Shown: positions 36,745 to 46,547 of the stretch, piece after piece
How positions within the stretch are numbered: position 1 is the first letter of the stretch
Layout: every line of letters begins with the position of its first letter
Assembly (NCBI GenBank): GCA_030280995.1
Contig: JASXTE010000011.1
Location: 21,261,817 to 21,325,816 of the forward strand
Origin: Hemileia vastatrix
Lineage: Eukaryota; Basidiomycota; Pucciniomycetes; Pucciniales; Zaghouaniaceae
Direction of reading: 5' to 3'
Length of the DNA: 64,000 nt
The notes under the pieces: generated by a model
What the model was told of the DNA's origin: nothing
Database searches by the model: none
The model's input: only the letters and a program-made list of their open reading frames with translations
Made by a program: the position numbers and the translations under genes

Positions 36745-37110
36745 GTTAGAGGGTACCCATTGGTGGGGCCTCTAGTTTTTCCTTGGCAAGTGTGGGGGTA
36801 ACTGATGGGCTGGCTGCTCTGTAGAACAGTTACCCCAGATTGTCTGTTTCCATCCCTTTCTCTTTATTTGGTTGAACCCTAGTAGTTGTTTCTTTTCACA
36901 GGTTTTAGTCCTCTATGACTTTAAACTGGAAATTCATTTGGTTTTCAAGTGCTTGACTCTTCACTCTTATTGGTTTTAGTTTATTGTGTTGGATGTTGTG
37001 TTTTTGTTAGAAGGTACCCAGGGGGGGGGGCTTCTAGATTTTTTTTTGGCAAGTGTGGGGGAAACTGATGAGCTGGCTGCTCTGTAGAACAGTTACCCCA
37101 GAATGTCTTT
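36745..37110 (+). repeat. Two copies of a GGTACCC...GGGGTAACTG hairpin block
   Basis: A ~100-bp block at 36745-36844 recurs at 37009-37110, and a third copy lies at 39783-39895. Each ends in an inverted repeat: 36795-36836, 37057-37099 and 39844-39884. Two AGTC-N6-GACT palindromes follow the blocks (36907-36920 and 37172-37185). The zone lies just downstream of pol on the sense strand and downstream of the antisense genes. Confidence 0.65.
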
Positions 37111-37923
37111 CTCAAGTCTTTTGTTTTTTCCTAGTTAAATTCTAGTTCTGTTGTTTATTATTCAGGTTTCAAGTCCACTATGACTTTAAATTGGTTTGGG
37201 ATTGGCTTCTTTATCTATGGTTCTTTCAGATTGGTGGTGGATCACTGTTGGTCTTCCATCATTTTTACTTATTGGAGGGATCCCACCCAGTGATCATTCC
37301 TATGGACCGGACTTTCTCTTATTGGACCATCTATGGAGCCGGACTGTCTTTGATTTTGTACTTATGTTTTTGCTAGATAGTAGTTTCAGATTACTTTCTT
37401 TTTTCTCTTTTTTTCTTTTAAGTTTTTTATGGGGGTTGTTAAAATTATAAAATTAAAAAAATAGGGTGTTACCACATCAGGGTCACCTGGATGTGGGCAA
37501 GCATTGGTGGGGAAAGGCTCATCAATTGGCCGGCCAATGCTATTTTATCATTTTAGTTTATTTTATTTTTATTTTCATTAATTTCATTTTTTATTTTTTT
37601 ATTCTCATTATCACCCTAAATTTATGTTTCTTATTTATAATTTTTAAAATATTTCATGGTGTATCCACATCAAGGTGCACTTGGATGTGGGCAAGGTATA
37701 AGGGGATCAGCTCATCAATTGTCTGGGGGATACCATTTGTATTATTTTTTATCTTTAATTTTATTTCATTTTTTTAATTTTATTTTATTTATCAATTTTT
37801 AATTTTAGCATATTAGTAGATATAAGAAAAAAAATATATATATATAATGTATATTAGAATTTAAAGTTATTAATTTTTTTTATTATTTATTTATTATTAT
37901 GTTTCTAATCTTTTTGCAGGAGC
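37111..37923. repeat. AT-rich 3' zone with a ~193-bp direct repeat
   Basis: The segment GTGT(T/A)(A/T)CCACATCA(G/A)GGT...GGATGTGGGCAAG appears at 37466 and 37659. Between and after the copies is T-rich sequence. The matching place in Gypsy-C carries the giant TTTTTA microsatellite. Frames over 37191-37777 show no known protein. Confidence 0.5.
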
Positions 37924-39470
37924 TCATTGTCTGGATGATGAAGCTTCTGGAGGCTGGTCCGGATTATGATGTCGTTTTTGTTTTTTGTTGGGGTTGTGGG
38001 AAGCACTGTGTTCTTTGAAGTGCATCCTGCTGGAGAGATTATATGGATTGTAATGGGAAGGAATTGGATTAGAGGGAAGTTCAGAGGAGGAAGAAGAAGA
38101 GGCAGGAATGGAGTGCTGGAAGGTGTGCTTAATGATCCTAGACATCTTCCAGTGGTCGTCCAACAGGCGCTTTCTCAGGGATTTTTCAAAGTCATTCAAA
38201 GGTCCATGGAGGGCAAAGACTTTTAGCATGTTTGAAGACATGGCTCTGAGGTGTTGTTTCATGTCGCCATAATCCAGGGTCAAAGGAGTTTCTAGAGGTT
38301 GGCCAACTCCAATAGTAGATTCAGGAGGAGGGATTCCAACTAGACAAGAAGAATTGGATCAGTAATTATTTTTGTTGAAGATATTGGATGAATTAATGTG
38401 GTACTTACAGATTGGAAGCTCATCAAATTTGTAAGAAGCCGGAATTTGGACTTCTGAAGATTTTGGAATGGTCATAGTAGGTGGATCAATCAGGGAAAGA
38501 TATGGATTCTCCTGGTCTTCCTCTGAAAGGTTTTGAGAAGGTGAACTAGGAGTCTGATTTTCCTGGGGCCTAGCTGGAGCAGCAGGTCTGTTGTTGCTGT
38601 TGTTAATATTTCTGCTTGATTCAGTTGGATGAGGTGCTGGTGATGGAGTACCAGGGTTGTTATACAATGGAGCAGGAGAGGGTGATTTGGAAGCAGATTG
38701 ATCTCTTCTGGATGGAGCTTTTGAGGGAATAGAACTGTCAGAAGAATAGTTGGCTGACAGAGGAGAGGTGTAGTTTTGTTGTCTTAACTGGGGACAAAGT
38801 TGTTGCTTTGGTGCAGTGTTGGGTGCTCTGGTTTCTTCCTGGGGTCCTCTGGCAGGTCTCCTAGAATTTTGGAGAATTTTGGAGTTTTTGGACCTTTGAA
38901 GGGTTGGCTGCATTGCTCTGGGAGCATTGGGAGTTAATTGCATGGAGTTGTTTTCGTTGATTGGATGAATTTGGCTGTTTTTTGGTTGTTTTTGGAGGTT
39001 TTGAGCCTGATTTTCACTGTCTAGTGAGGTGGGCGGGCAGACTGACATTGGCCGGGCCGCCTGGACGCAGTCTAGAATCCTAGGAGCTAATTCAGCATAG
39101 ATAAAAGCTGTTTCTTGGGAAGCTAAGGCTGGTCTTTTGGGAAGAGCTCTGGAAGCTGAGTTCCTGGATCTTCTGGACGGTGCTGAGGATACAGAGGAAG
39201 AGTATGGACCAAGCTCTGGGGATCTGGTAGGGGATCTGGAGAGGTATTTATGAAAAGGTGAAGGAGGAGGAATAGGGTAGTTGTCATCTCTGTCACATTT
39301 CTTCTTTTTGGAGTAGCAAGAATCACAAGCCCTGTTGTAGAATTTGGCTTCAGGAGTTGGAAGAGTGAATGTGCAAGGTCTGCACATGTGGATGCACTGT
39401 TTGCAGGCATAGTCCTTGGGAGCAGTGAAGCAAGGAAGAGTAGAGGGGTCAACATCAGAGGATCCAGCAA
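37924..39470 (-). CDS. Antisense gene 2 of Gypsy-B: cysteine-cluster protein, one intron
   Basis: Exon 1 runs from about 39470 to 38409, an intron (38408-38340, donor GTAAGT, acceptor TCTAG) is removed, and exon 2 ends at the stop at 37924; joining preserves the frame. The protein is about 490 residues. Its N-terminal cluster is CX2CX3CX2CX15CX2CX6C with a basic YSKKKK loop, reminiscent of a permuted fungal Zn2Cys6 domain. A long Ser/Pro/Gln/Asn-rich middle follows, then a conserved LTLDYGDMKQHLR...LLDDHWKMSRIIK domain and a basic KKQKRHH stretch. It is antisense to pol. The start codon is unclear: the ATG used by the Gypsy-C copy is ATC here. A zinc-binding, DNA-binding role is inference. 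Confidence 0.65.
38340..38408 (-). other. Intron of antisense gene 2 (Gypsy-B)
   Basis: A 69-bp intron with GTAAGT donor and TCTAG acceptor on the minus strand. Splicing joins exon phases exactly and gives the same protein junction (GIPPPES) as the Gypsy-C copy (GTPPPTA). It cannot be spliced from the sense genomic RNA. Confidence 0.7.
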
Positions 39471-39623
39471 TTATCTTTGGTGAGAAAAGATGATGGAAAG
39501 AGATAAGAAGGATATTTTTGTCAGTGATGGGTAGATGATGAAGTGAAGGTGGAAGTTCAGCAGCTTGGCTGTAGGTGTGTTCTGTATGAAATTGGCTGCG
39601 TCTATTTTATGCAAAACTCTGTA

Positions 39624-40029
39624 AGTCCTCCAAGACTTTAAACTGGCTGGTTTCAAGATTAGTCTGTCAAGAATTTAAAATGAACACTGTGTTAGTCCCC
39701 CAAGACTTTAAACTGAGGATTGTTTGATGATGTAGTCCCCTAAGACTATAAACTGAGGAATGATTTTTGCTGTTGGAGAAGTTTGAAAGATTGGCAGAAG
39801 GTATCCACAGGGGGAGCCTCTGAATTTAGCAAAGGCAAGTTTGGGGGTAATTGATGGGCTGGCAGCTCTATTCACAATTACCCCAGAATGTTAGTTTTTT
39901 TCTCTGTGTCTTAATATGGTTGATCTCTGTTTCTGGGTTTATGATTTAGGTTTTTGAGTCCCCCAAGACTTTAAACTGAGGGGTTTTGAGTCCCCCAAGA
40001 CTATAAAATGAGGATGGTCCCCCAAGACT
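39624..40029. promoter_or_regulatory. Cluster of AGTC-N6-GACT palindromes between the antisense genes (Gypsy-B)
   Basis: Sites with both arms intact: 39624-39637 (loop CTCCAA), 39694-39707 (CCCCAA), 39734-39747 (CCCTAA), 39957-39970 and 39989-40002 (CCCCAA). One has a single arm change (40016-40029, GGTC) and one is more degenerate (39661-39674). Each is followed by TWTAAAMTGAGG or close. They lie upstream of antisense gene 2 and downstream of antisense gene 1, a natural place for promoter elements. A binding protein is not known; the element's own cysteine-cluster protein is a candidate. Confidence 0.55.
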
Positions 40030-40099
40030 TAAAACTGAGGGTTGTTTTGTGGTTACATCCTATAGAGGGTGTGGTCAATTTTTCTTTTCTGAATCAAAC

Positions 40100-40740
40100 T
40101 CAAGTACTAGTGGAATTACAGAGGGAATCCAGAGATGAAAGGAAGTGTTCAGAGTTAGCCTTGAACTGGTGAATGAGGTGTCTTCTGTTCTCAATGTCCT
40201 GTGGATCTCTAGCAGGAGTGGATTGGAAGTAGTTTAGAAGAAGGTGTTTCTGTTGAGATGTGTGTTGTTGAAACTCAGCCTTAATTTCAGGCAAGTGGTT
40301 TGGTGCTGGTGGTTCAATGGATCCTAAATTGTTATCATCACTGTCAGAAGATGGAGGAACTGAGAAGTCATCAGTTTTATAAAGTGGAAAGAAGGAATGG
40401 AAGTTTTTACCATTAGATGGACTAGGGATGGCTGAACTTGTTGTTTTAGTGGTTTTGGAACTCTTCTGGGAAGGGTGTAGCTTTTTGATTAATCTGGGAA
40501 TCAAGATGGATTGCCTAGATCTTTTTGTTCTGGTAGAAGATGGACCAGGTTGAGGTGGAGGTGAAGCTGTTGCGCAAGATAATGGACCAGGTCTGTAGCA
40601 GGACTTCTTTCTAGACTGGAAGACATCCCAGGACGTTCTTTATGGATGGACAGGAGGTGTGATGGTGCAGATTAGATTATTGTCAATGCAGTATTGGCAA
40701 GGACCCTTTCAGAGGCAGATTTGAGAAGAAGGTTGAACAT
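40100..40740 (-). pseudogene. Antisense gene 1 of Gypsy-B: cysteine-cluster protein
   Basis: It aligns end to end with 50671-51306. Exon 1 begins at the ATG at 40740 (MFNLLLKSA); a 1-bp deletion near 40705, a stop and the loss of two zinc-ligand Cys (CDAC reads WDVF) disable it. An intron at 40410-40360 (51 bp, GTAAAA...CTCAG) sits exactly where Gypsy-C has a 49-bp intron. Being a multiple of three it stays open if unspliced. Exon 2 encodes a DSDD acidic patch, FQQHTSQQKHLLLNYFQSTP and a C-terminal helix-rich part, ending at 40100. Confidence 0.6.
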
Positions 40741-40778
40741 GGTGGTTTGATGAAGAAAGAATGTGGATATTCTTAATT

Positions 40779-40788
40779 TGAGGGAGGA
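40779..40788 (+). promoter_or_regulatory. Polypurine tract of Gypsy-B
   Basis: TGAGGGAGGA directly precedes the 3' LTR. The same GGGAGGGAGGA run precedes the Gypsy-C 3' LTR on the minus strand at 50623, which proves that the antisense-gene module is internal to both elements. Confidence 0.7.
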
Positions 40789-41840
40789 CGTGGTCTTCCA
40801 ACATTGTCAGGGGCCTTTGTTATGTGATTTGGCACTGTTTGTGCATGTCTTAATTGACATCTGTTGAGGAGTTGGATATTTTTCTGGTTTTATTCCGAGG
40901 ATATTGGGTCTGTGGGTATGTGGGTACTACCATTGGATACCCCCGGTTTTTCTCTATATTTCATGTCTTGTAGCCATTTTTCATATTCTAAGTTTTAAGG
41001 GGTCATTTCCTCATTTTTCATTTAAAAAGATAGCTGTTTAATTTTGTTTTTTGTGTTTTACGGGCTAACCTTAAGTCTTAGGGTTAAGTACTTAGTACCA
41101 TTGGATAGGGCTAATTTAGCTCTATATTTCATGTCCCAATGCTTTTATAGTGAAATTCTGTGTTTTAAAGGTTTTAGTATTTGTAGCTAATTTTTCTAAG
41201 TAGATTAGGTGTTTTTATTGGTTTTCTGGCTTCAGGCAGCGCCTCCGACGTTGGGTGGCCCGCCCGCCTCTGTTTTAGAAGGTTGGGGAGTGCTTCTGGA
41301 GGGTTTTTATTCAATTTGGCAGGTACAGGTGCCAAATTTGTGGGTGTGCATGGGCTCTTAGATAGTGGTCTGGGTGTACATAGTGAATAAGACAGTTTGG
41401 GGCAACCTTAATTATCACACAACCATACAGAGGTGATATCATTGTTCCTCACTCAGTTTTCACTGTTTTTGGCCACAATTGGCTGTGTTTGTTGCAAGGT
41501 TAGTTCTTCATTTAACTTAACTTTGGCAACTGTTTTCTCTGTTATAGTCTTGCAAGCTATAGCAAGTATCATTGCTGTCTCTGGTGTGGATTTGCAGCCT
41601 ACATCAAGTATCTTTGCTTTCTCTGGTGTGGACATTGGTCTGTTAGTCTGTCTGGGGAATTCTTTCTTGGCTCATCAAGCAGTCAAGTCTGTTGGAAAAG
41701 GGGCTTTAGCAAACAGGAACCAACTTACTTTAGCAAGTAAATCTCACTCTATTTTTCTAAAGGGACAGGGGATTTTCTTTCTGGTTTTTTCTCCAACTCC
41801 CTTGGTCAAGGCCTATAGCTAGTACTATAGGATTGTCTAA
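40789..41840 (+). repeat. 3' LTR of Gypsy-B
   Basis: It starts CGTGGTCTTCCAAC (first T changed to C) and ends GGATTGTCTAA; the last bases differ from TCTACA in the 5' LTR. It is followed by ATCGT, pairing with ATTGT before the 5' LTR. It lacks the 83-bp duplication and a short segment present in the 5' LTR. Confidence 0.85.
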
Positions 41841-42218
41841 ATCGTGAAATTTAATGTCATGATAGCAAGAGAAGATTGAAGCTCTATTGGAAGCATTGTA
41901 GGTGGAATATTGAGAACATAGTTTAAATCAAATTTTCCATGGCTTCTCCATGTAATCATCTTTGAAAAATGCAGCTAAATATCCAGAATCAATTTTATAA
42001 ATAAAAATTTTGGCTGCTCTATTTATTCTTGTTTGAAATTCATTGATAATGGTTTGAGATGCAGTTTTGAAAGGTGGTCTTTCTTTCCCTAAGACTAATC
42101 ATTTAAGTTTATGATGTGTGAGATGGGAAATAATTCTTATGCACCATTTGTGAAATTTTTCAGAGGAAAGGATGAAAATATTTTGAGAGGAATTGTTGGA
42201 GTTATTTGTACTTTCCAT
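41841..42218 (-). pseudogene. gag: Copia gag N-terminus
   Basis: The ATG at 42218 opens MESTNNSNNSSQNIFILSSEKFHKWCIRIISHLTH, the usual start of a Copia gag (UBN2-type) with the K(W)xxI core. Stops follow (after HHKLK and MEKPWKI). The frame ends at the Gypsy-B flank and resumes on the far side at 21599. Confidence 0.7.
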
Positions 42219-42355
42219 TTTTTTAGGTTTAGGTTATGTGGTATACACTGAGGATTATGATTATGAGTTTCAAGGGGCTTGTGATTGGATATAAAATGTA
42301 TTTTTTGATGTAATTCAATATTGGCTTGGACTCATAAACTGAAAGACTCCAAAAA

Positions 42356-42761
42356 TGTTAAGTACCCTTTATAAATATAATAAAAGTTTTATCAATAAAT
42401 GCTCCAACCTCTCAAGTAAAGTGATCTCTTCCAACAAATACCTAAAGTAATAAGATAAAAGATACAACATTAAAATATGTAATTAATGAAATTAAAACAT
42501 ATCCAATCTATATAGGTAAAAACAACTTGATGAGTGAAATCGTCAGATATGAGGAAAAAGGAATACATAACATCTCTATATATAATAAAAAACATTCTCA
42601 TCATAGAGTTGGATATTATTGAATAGCACAATTATGTAGAATGTTCTCAAAAAAATAGACAAAAATAAAAAGTAGAAAAATGCATGACATGTAGATAGTA
42701 CGTGTAACACAATGAGTATGTCATGTCAAAAAAGAATATAGAAGAACTATGTACTTTTACA
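42356..42761 (-). repeat. Copia 5' LTR
   Basis: On the minus strand it runs from TGTAAAAGTACATAG (42761) to GTACTTAACA (42356), 406 bp with TG...CA ends. The leader (42355-42219) begins TTTTTGGAGTCTTTCAG, where TGGAGTC may be the primer site. TAAAA follows at 42762 as a possible target-duplication half; its partner was lost with the 3' LTR end. Confidence 0.7.
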
Positions 42762-43200
42762 TAAAATTCTCCACTTATTTAATTATTTTGAGGACACAAT
42801 TGTGAGTCAAAAAAACCTCCAATAATTATTAGTTGTAAGATATGAATTTTATTTTTTAATATATGTAATTAATTAACTAATTAACTAAATTATAACTTTA
42901 GTTTATTACTTATAAATATAATATAAATTTTTAATTAATTAATTATTAATTTTTAAACATTGGATTCATAAAAATGTGCCAATTTTTTTATAGAAACTAA
43001 AACATCATCTATGTATTTAAATGTATATACAATATATATAATTATAAAATTAATATAACACTTATTTTAGTCATATTGTTATATAAATTTATTTTTAAAA
43101 ATAATATTAATTTGTATATATTTTTTACATACATTTTGTCTCTCATATATGTCCAAGTAACTTAACATAAGATTTACTGGACCCTTGGAATAGCCATGCT
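42762..43200. other. AT-rich spacer, nothing recognised
   Basis: Very AT-rich sequence with AATTAATTAACTAATTAACTAA-like runs around 42865-42960. No coding or repeat boundary is seen. Confidence 0.4.
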
Positions 43201-45120
43201 GACATTACCTCACACTAAAAAAAATAAAAAAATGTTAAGATTTTTCTTTTTATACTTTTTTGAAAAAGTAGAAAGGTTAGAGATTTATTACCAGGTATCC
43301 ATACATCATTCTCAGATGATTTATTTTTATATCTCAATAAATATTCATTACCTTTTTCAGAAGTGATAAATTTATCACTGATAATATTATCAATTTCTGC
43401 AGTTTCTGTGACTTCCTGAGGTTCTTTCTTAGGTCTTCTTTTTCCTTTAGGAAATAAGTCACTGTTGGAAGTATAAGGTTAAAGCAGGGAAATAAGAAAA
43501 GATGATGTTTTCTATCATATGGAGAATACAATACTACTTCTACAGCATTATCACCAACCATTCTTATAACAAGAAATGGTGAGACAAAAGGATCTTTTAA
43601 TTTGTTATTTCCCTTTAAATTGAAGTGGACTGTAGATATCAGTACTTCATCACCCTTTTTAAATGTGTATTCTTTATGGTATTTATCCCATCTTTTATTC
43701 TAATATTCAAATGACTTCTCAATGCAGCTTTGATCATGTTTTATGTATTTTTTTTGATTTTCATAAAAGATTTTACACCAGGATCGAGTTCCAACTTTGG
43801 TAATTTAATATTGAAAATTTTATCAGGAGTTTTTGGAACATAAACTAGCCAGAGCTCAAACAGTTCTCTTTCAGTAATAGAGTGTACAGTGCTATTATAA
43901 GCAACCTCAATACCTGGTAATATAGTAACCCAGCCATGAGTAAATCTGTCATTGTCTTTATATTCTAATACAAAGGCACAATCCCTTCTAACCATATCTT
44001 ACAGAGTTTAAATCATTCTTTCTTCTAGACCATCAGTTTGGGGATGGTGAGCAGTATATAGTTTCAACTCACAGCCACATATATCCATCAAAGACATCCA
44101 AAATTCAGATGTAAGTTTTGGGTCTATGTCAGAGATAATGTCTTTTGGAAATCCAACAATATTAAACATGTATGACCTCCATAAGAAAGCTAAATCTTTG
44201 GTGGATACATCCTTATGGGTGGGAATAAATTTTCAAATTTTTGTGAATCTATTCACTATTAACCAACAAGAATTGTAACTGTCTTTACCAGCTACAGGAA
44301 GAAAAGTGAGAAATTCCAGATTAATGATTTTCCATGGAGAATCAGGTGCTTCAATATGGTTCAATAATCCTTCTCTTTTACCTCTTAATATTTTAGATAT
44401 TTGGCAAGAATCACAAGATTCAAAAAATAATTTTGTGTCTTCAGACATATTAGCCCACCATGCAGTGTTTTTTATCCCAACCATAGTTTTATCTAGATCA
44501 AAATGACATGCTAATATGTCATCATGAAAAAGTTTTAAGATAGTTTCTTTCATTGAAGAAGGAATTATAATGACATTAGTAAGTTTTCTCCTGTAATAAA
44601 TATAGCCATCATCAATGGAAAACTTTCCTTTATTCAAAGCATTTTGGTACTTTGGAGTCAGAGTTTTAATTAATGCTTAAATTGAAGCATTCTTTGGATA
44701 ATTTAAGATTGTAACTAATTTACTCAAATCAGAATCTTATTCATATGAGTCCAGAATTAATTCCAATAAATCTTCTTCCATTTCAACAATATATATACCA
44801 TGTATATGAATTGTATCATCTTCAGGTACACAAGAAGGATTGGAGTCATCATTTGGAAGGGGTAATCTAGACAGCATCTCCACATTGGAATCAATATTGG
44901 CATCCCTGTGAATGATTTTCATCCTACCCCTGTATTCTTGGAGAGCTATTTGCTATCTAAAAATATTTCTGTTTGGTGTTTTTAGGTTTAAGAGAAATTT
45001 CACTGCACTACGATCAGTTACCAATTCAAATTTTTGGTCATCTTAGAGCATCTACCTCTGTGTTGATAAATTGGTTTGGTATGCATATTTTACTGCATTT
45101 TGATGTGAAACTTAACCCTC
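43200..45120 (-). pseudogene. pol: Gypsy-G: RNase H to integrase and chromodomain-like tail
   Basis: From 45120 downward: end of RNase H (FELVTDRSAVKFLL...KIIHRDANIDSNVEMLSRLPLP), then the integrase zinc finger HFDLDKT...CDSCQISK (44637-44233), the core with IISDIDPKLTSEFW and HPQTDGLEERMI, the GWVTILPGIEVAYNSTVHS block (43995-43741), and after stops a chromodomain-like tail EIDNII...EYLLRYKNKSSENDVW (about 43420-43230). The first catalytic position reads NLEFLT (Glu where Asp is standard). RT and everything upstream are missing: element H begins at about 45131. It is a different family from A, B and C. Confidence 0.75.
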
Positions 45121-45399
45121 TTTTAATTAAAGGCCTCTATTAGCTAGTGAATTCAGCATGTACTGTAGCCTGTCAACGAAAGTTACTGAGCTCTTTTTCA
45201 GCTCATTTGGTAATTCAATATTTTGCCTGCCAATTCTTATCACTCCATCTTGTAGCTGCTGAAAACTTTGACACATCACTAATAATTGTAGCAAAACATT
45301 TTCATATCATAATTCACAACTATTACTACACAACCCTTCTATCTACCCATTTTCCTCATTTCACACCTTGTCCTAAAACTCCTATATTAATCTAACCTG

Positions 45400-46445
45400 A
45401 TGAACTCGTCCAAAGCTAAGAAAAATCAATCCCTTGATTGGAACCACCAAGAAGAAGAGAAGTTAGCTATCTCCTGGATTCACATCAGCAAGCAACCAGA
45501 ATTTGCAACTTACAAATCTTGTGAAACATTTTATAAGAAAATTGAAGCACATTTCAAACAATTAAGCTCTGTGCACTACTGGGACTATCATCAAATCTGA
45601 ATAAGGCCAGTTTCAAGTTATAAAGATATTTTTAAATTATTTTAAACTTAATTTTTTAATAATATAGATGGCAGGCTCTCAAGACGGAAACACTTAAGTT
45701 CAGCTCTATCTACTACTCAATTGAAAGGAATTCTCCCAGTAGAACCTCACCAAGTGACTGGTTACAAACTGCTTTATCTCTTTATCAAGACCAAACAAAG
45801 TCAGCTATTAAATGTCTTCCCACTTGGGAGAGGTTAAAGTTTGCTCCAAAGTGGCAAATAGAACCAACCAAGGTCCCAAATAGTGAAATGGTCAATTTGA
45901 GTGGCAATGAAAGCAATGGGAATGAAAACTTTATTAGTGACTGACCAACACTTTCTCCAGCCTCTAGTGGATTTATGGTCTGTCCAATTGTGATAAAATC
46001 TGCAAAGAAAAGGTTCCTTACTGAAGGAATGGAAGAAGATCAATCCTTACTCACATCCCACTTCAATGACCTTTCCAAAAAATGTGTAACTGCCATAAGT
46101 GACAGAAATAGGCTAACCAAGTCAAGAAACAAACTAACAAGAGAGAATCTTCTATTAAAGAATGATAAAATAAAGATTGAAGAAGAAAGACTAGAAATTG
46201 AGAAAAGAAACCTAGCTATTGAAGAAAAAAATCTAGATATTAAAGTAAGACAACTGCAACTTTCAGAAAAAAATTGTAGCATAAATGAGGAGAAGTCTGT
46301 CAATGAAATGATGGCTAATGATCATAAAGTTTTACACTCAAAAGAAAAAGATTGTGAGATGGAAGATGATTTACTTATTTTACAAAGTATGAAATCAGAG
46401 TTAAAAAATAGATGGGTTAGTAATGATAATTTTACCTTTAAATAA
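45400..46445 (+). pseudogene. NAM/Myb-like DNA-binding coiled-coil protein (Harbinger partner)
   Basis: Exon 1 opens MNSSKAKKNQSLDWNHQEEEKLAISWI, a trihelix/Myb-type start, through KSCETFYKKIEAHFKQL. A stop (CATCAAATCTGA, where Arg is expected) precedes a likely intron ending AATATAG at about 45667. Exon 2 encodes RWQALKTE...SDWLQTALSLYQDQ...LPTWERLKFAPKW, typical of NAM-associated proteins. After a further stop comes a strongly charged coiled coil (IKIEEERLEIEKRNLAIEEK) ending at 46445. In Harbinger systems the Myb-like protein delivers the transposase to the element ends. This copy has two nonsense codons. Confidence 0.65.
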
Positions 46446-46547
46446 AATGAAATAAATGTGTGTTTTTAGAAAAATATTTTGTCAGTATAAGAAATATATC
46501 TCAAATTAATGGTGCACATAAAAATAGAAGAAAAAAATATTATATTT

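Larger units (their letters stand above)
21600..41840 (+). mobile_element. Ty3/Gypsy retrotransposon B with antisense gene module
   Basis: The order is: 5' LTR (21600-22515 and 29711-29972, split by D2), primer site, gag-protease, pol, a region with repeats, two antisense genes (40740-37924), a purine tract (40779-40788) and 3' LTR (40789-41840). It lies inside the Copia gag with 5-bp flanks ATTGT (21595-21599) and ATCGT (41841-41845), a duplication with one C/T difference. Without D2 the element is about 13 kb, of which roughly 4.1 kb lies between pol and the 3' LTR. Coding frames carry few enough lesions to follow every domain. Confidence 0.85.
7534..42761 (-). mobile_element. Ty1/Copia retrotransposon, split by nested insertions
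   Basis: The pieces, read on the minus strand, are: 5' LTR 42761-42356; gag N-terminus 42218-41841; gag C-terminus and protease 21599-20809; pre-integrase piece 11344-11240; integrase about 10650-9780; RT and RNase H about 9400-7830; polypurine tract; clipped 3' LTR 7802-7534. Gypsy-B separates the gag pieces and D1 separates protease from integrase. With the AAG duplication counted once, the reading frame across the D1 site is continuous, which shows that these are parts of one element. This is the oldest layer of the nest. Many nonsense codons show it is dead. Confidence 0.85.

Noticed and set aside
41433..41822. Frames inside LTRs (also 22103-22561, 29548-29953, 47409-47642, 50392-50796)
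   Set aside because: They lie wholly within LTRs defined by family comparison and are not conserved as coding between LTR copies.
43741..45120. Gypsy-G as part of the A/B/C family
   Set aside because: Integrase, RNase H and chromodomain-like tail differ clearly from A/B, and no family LTR adjoins it.
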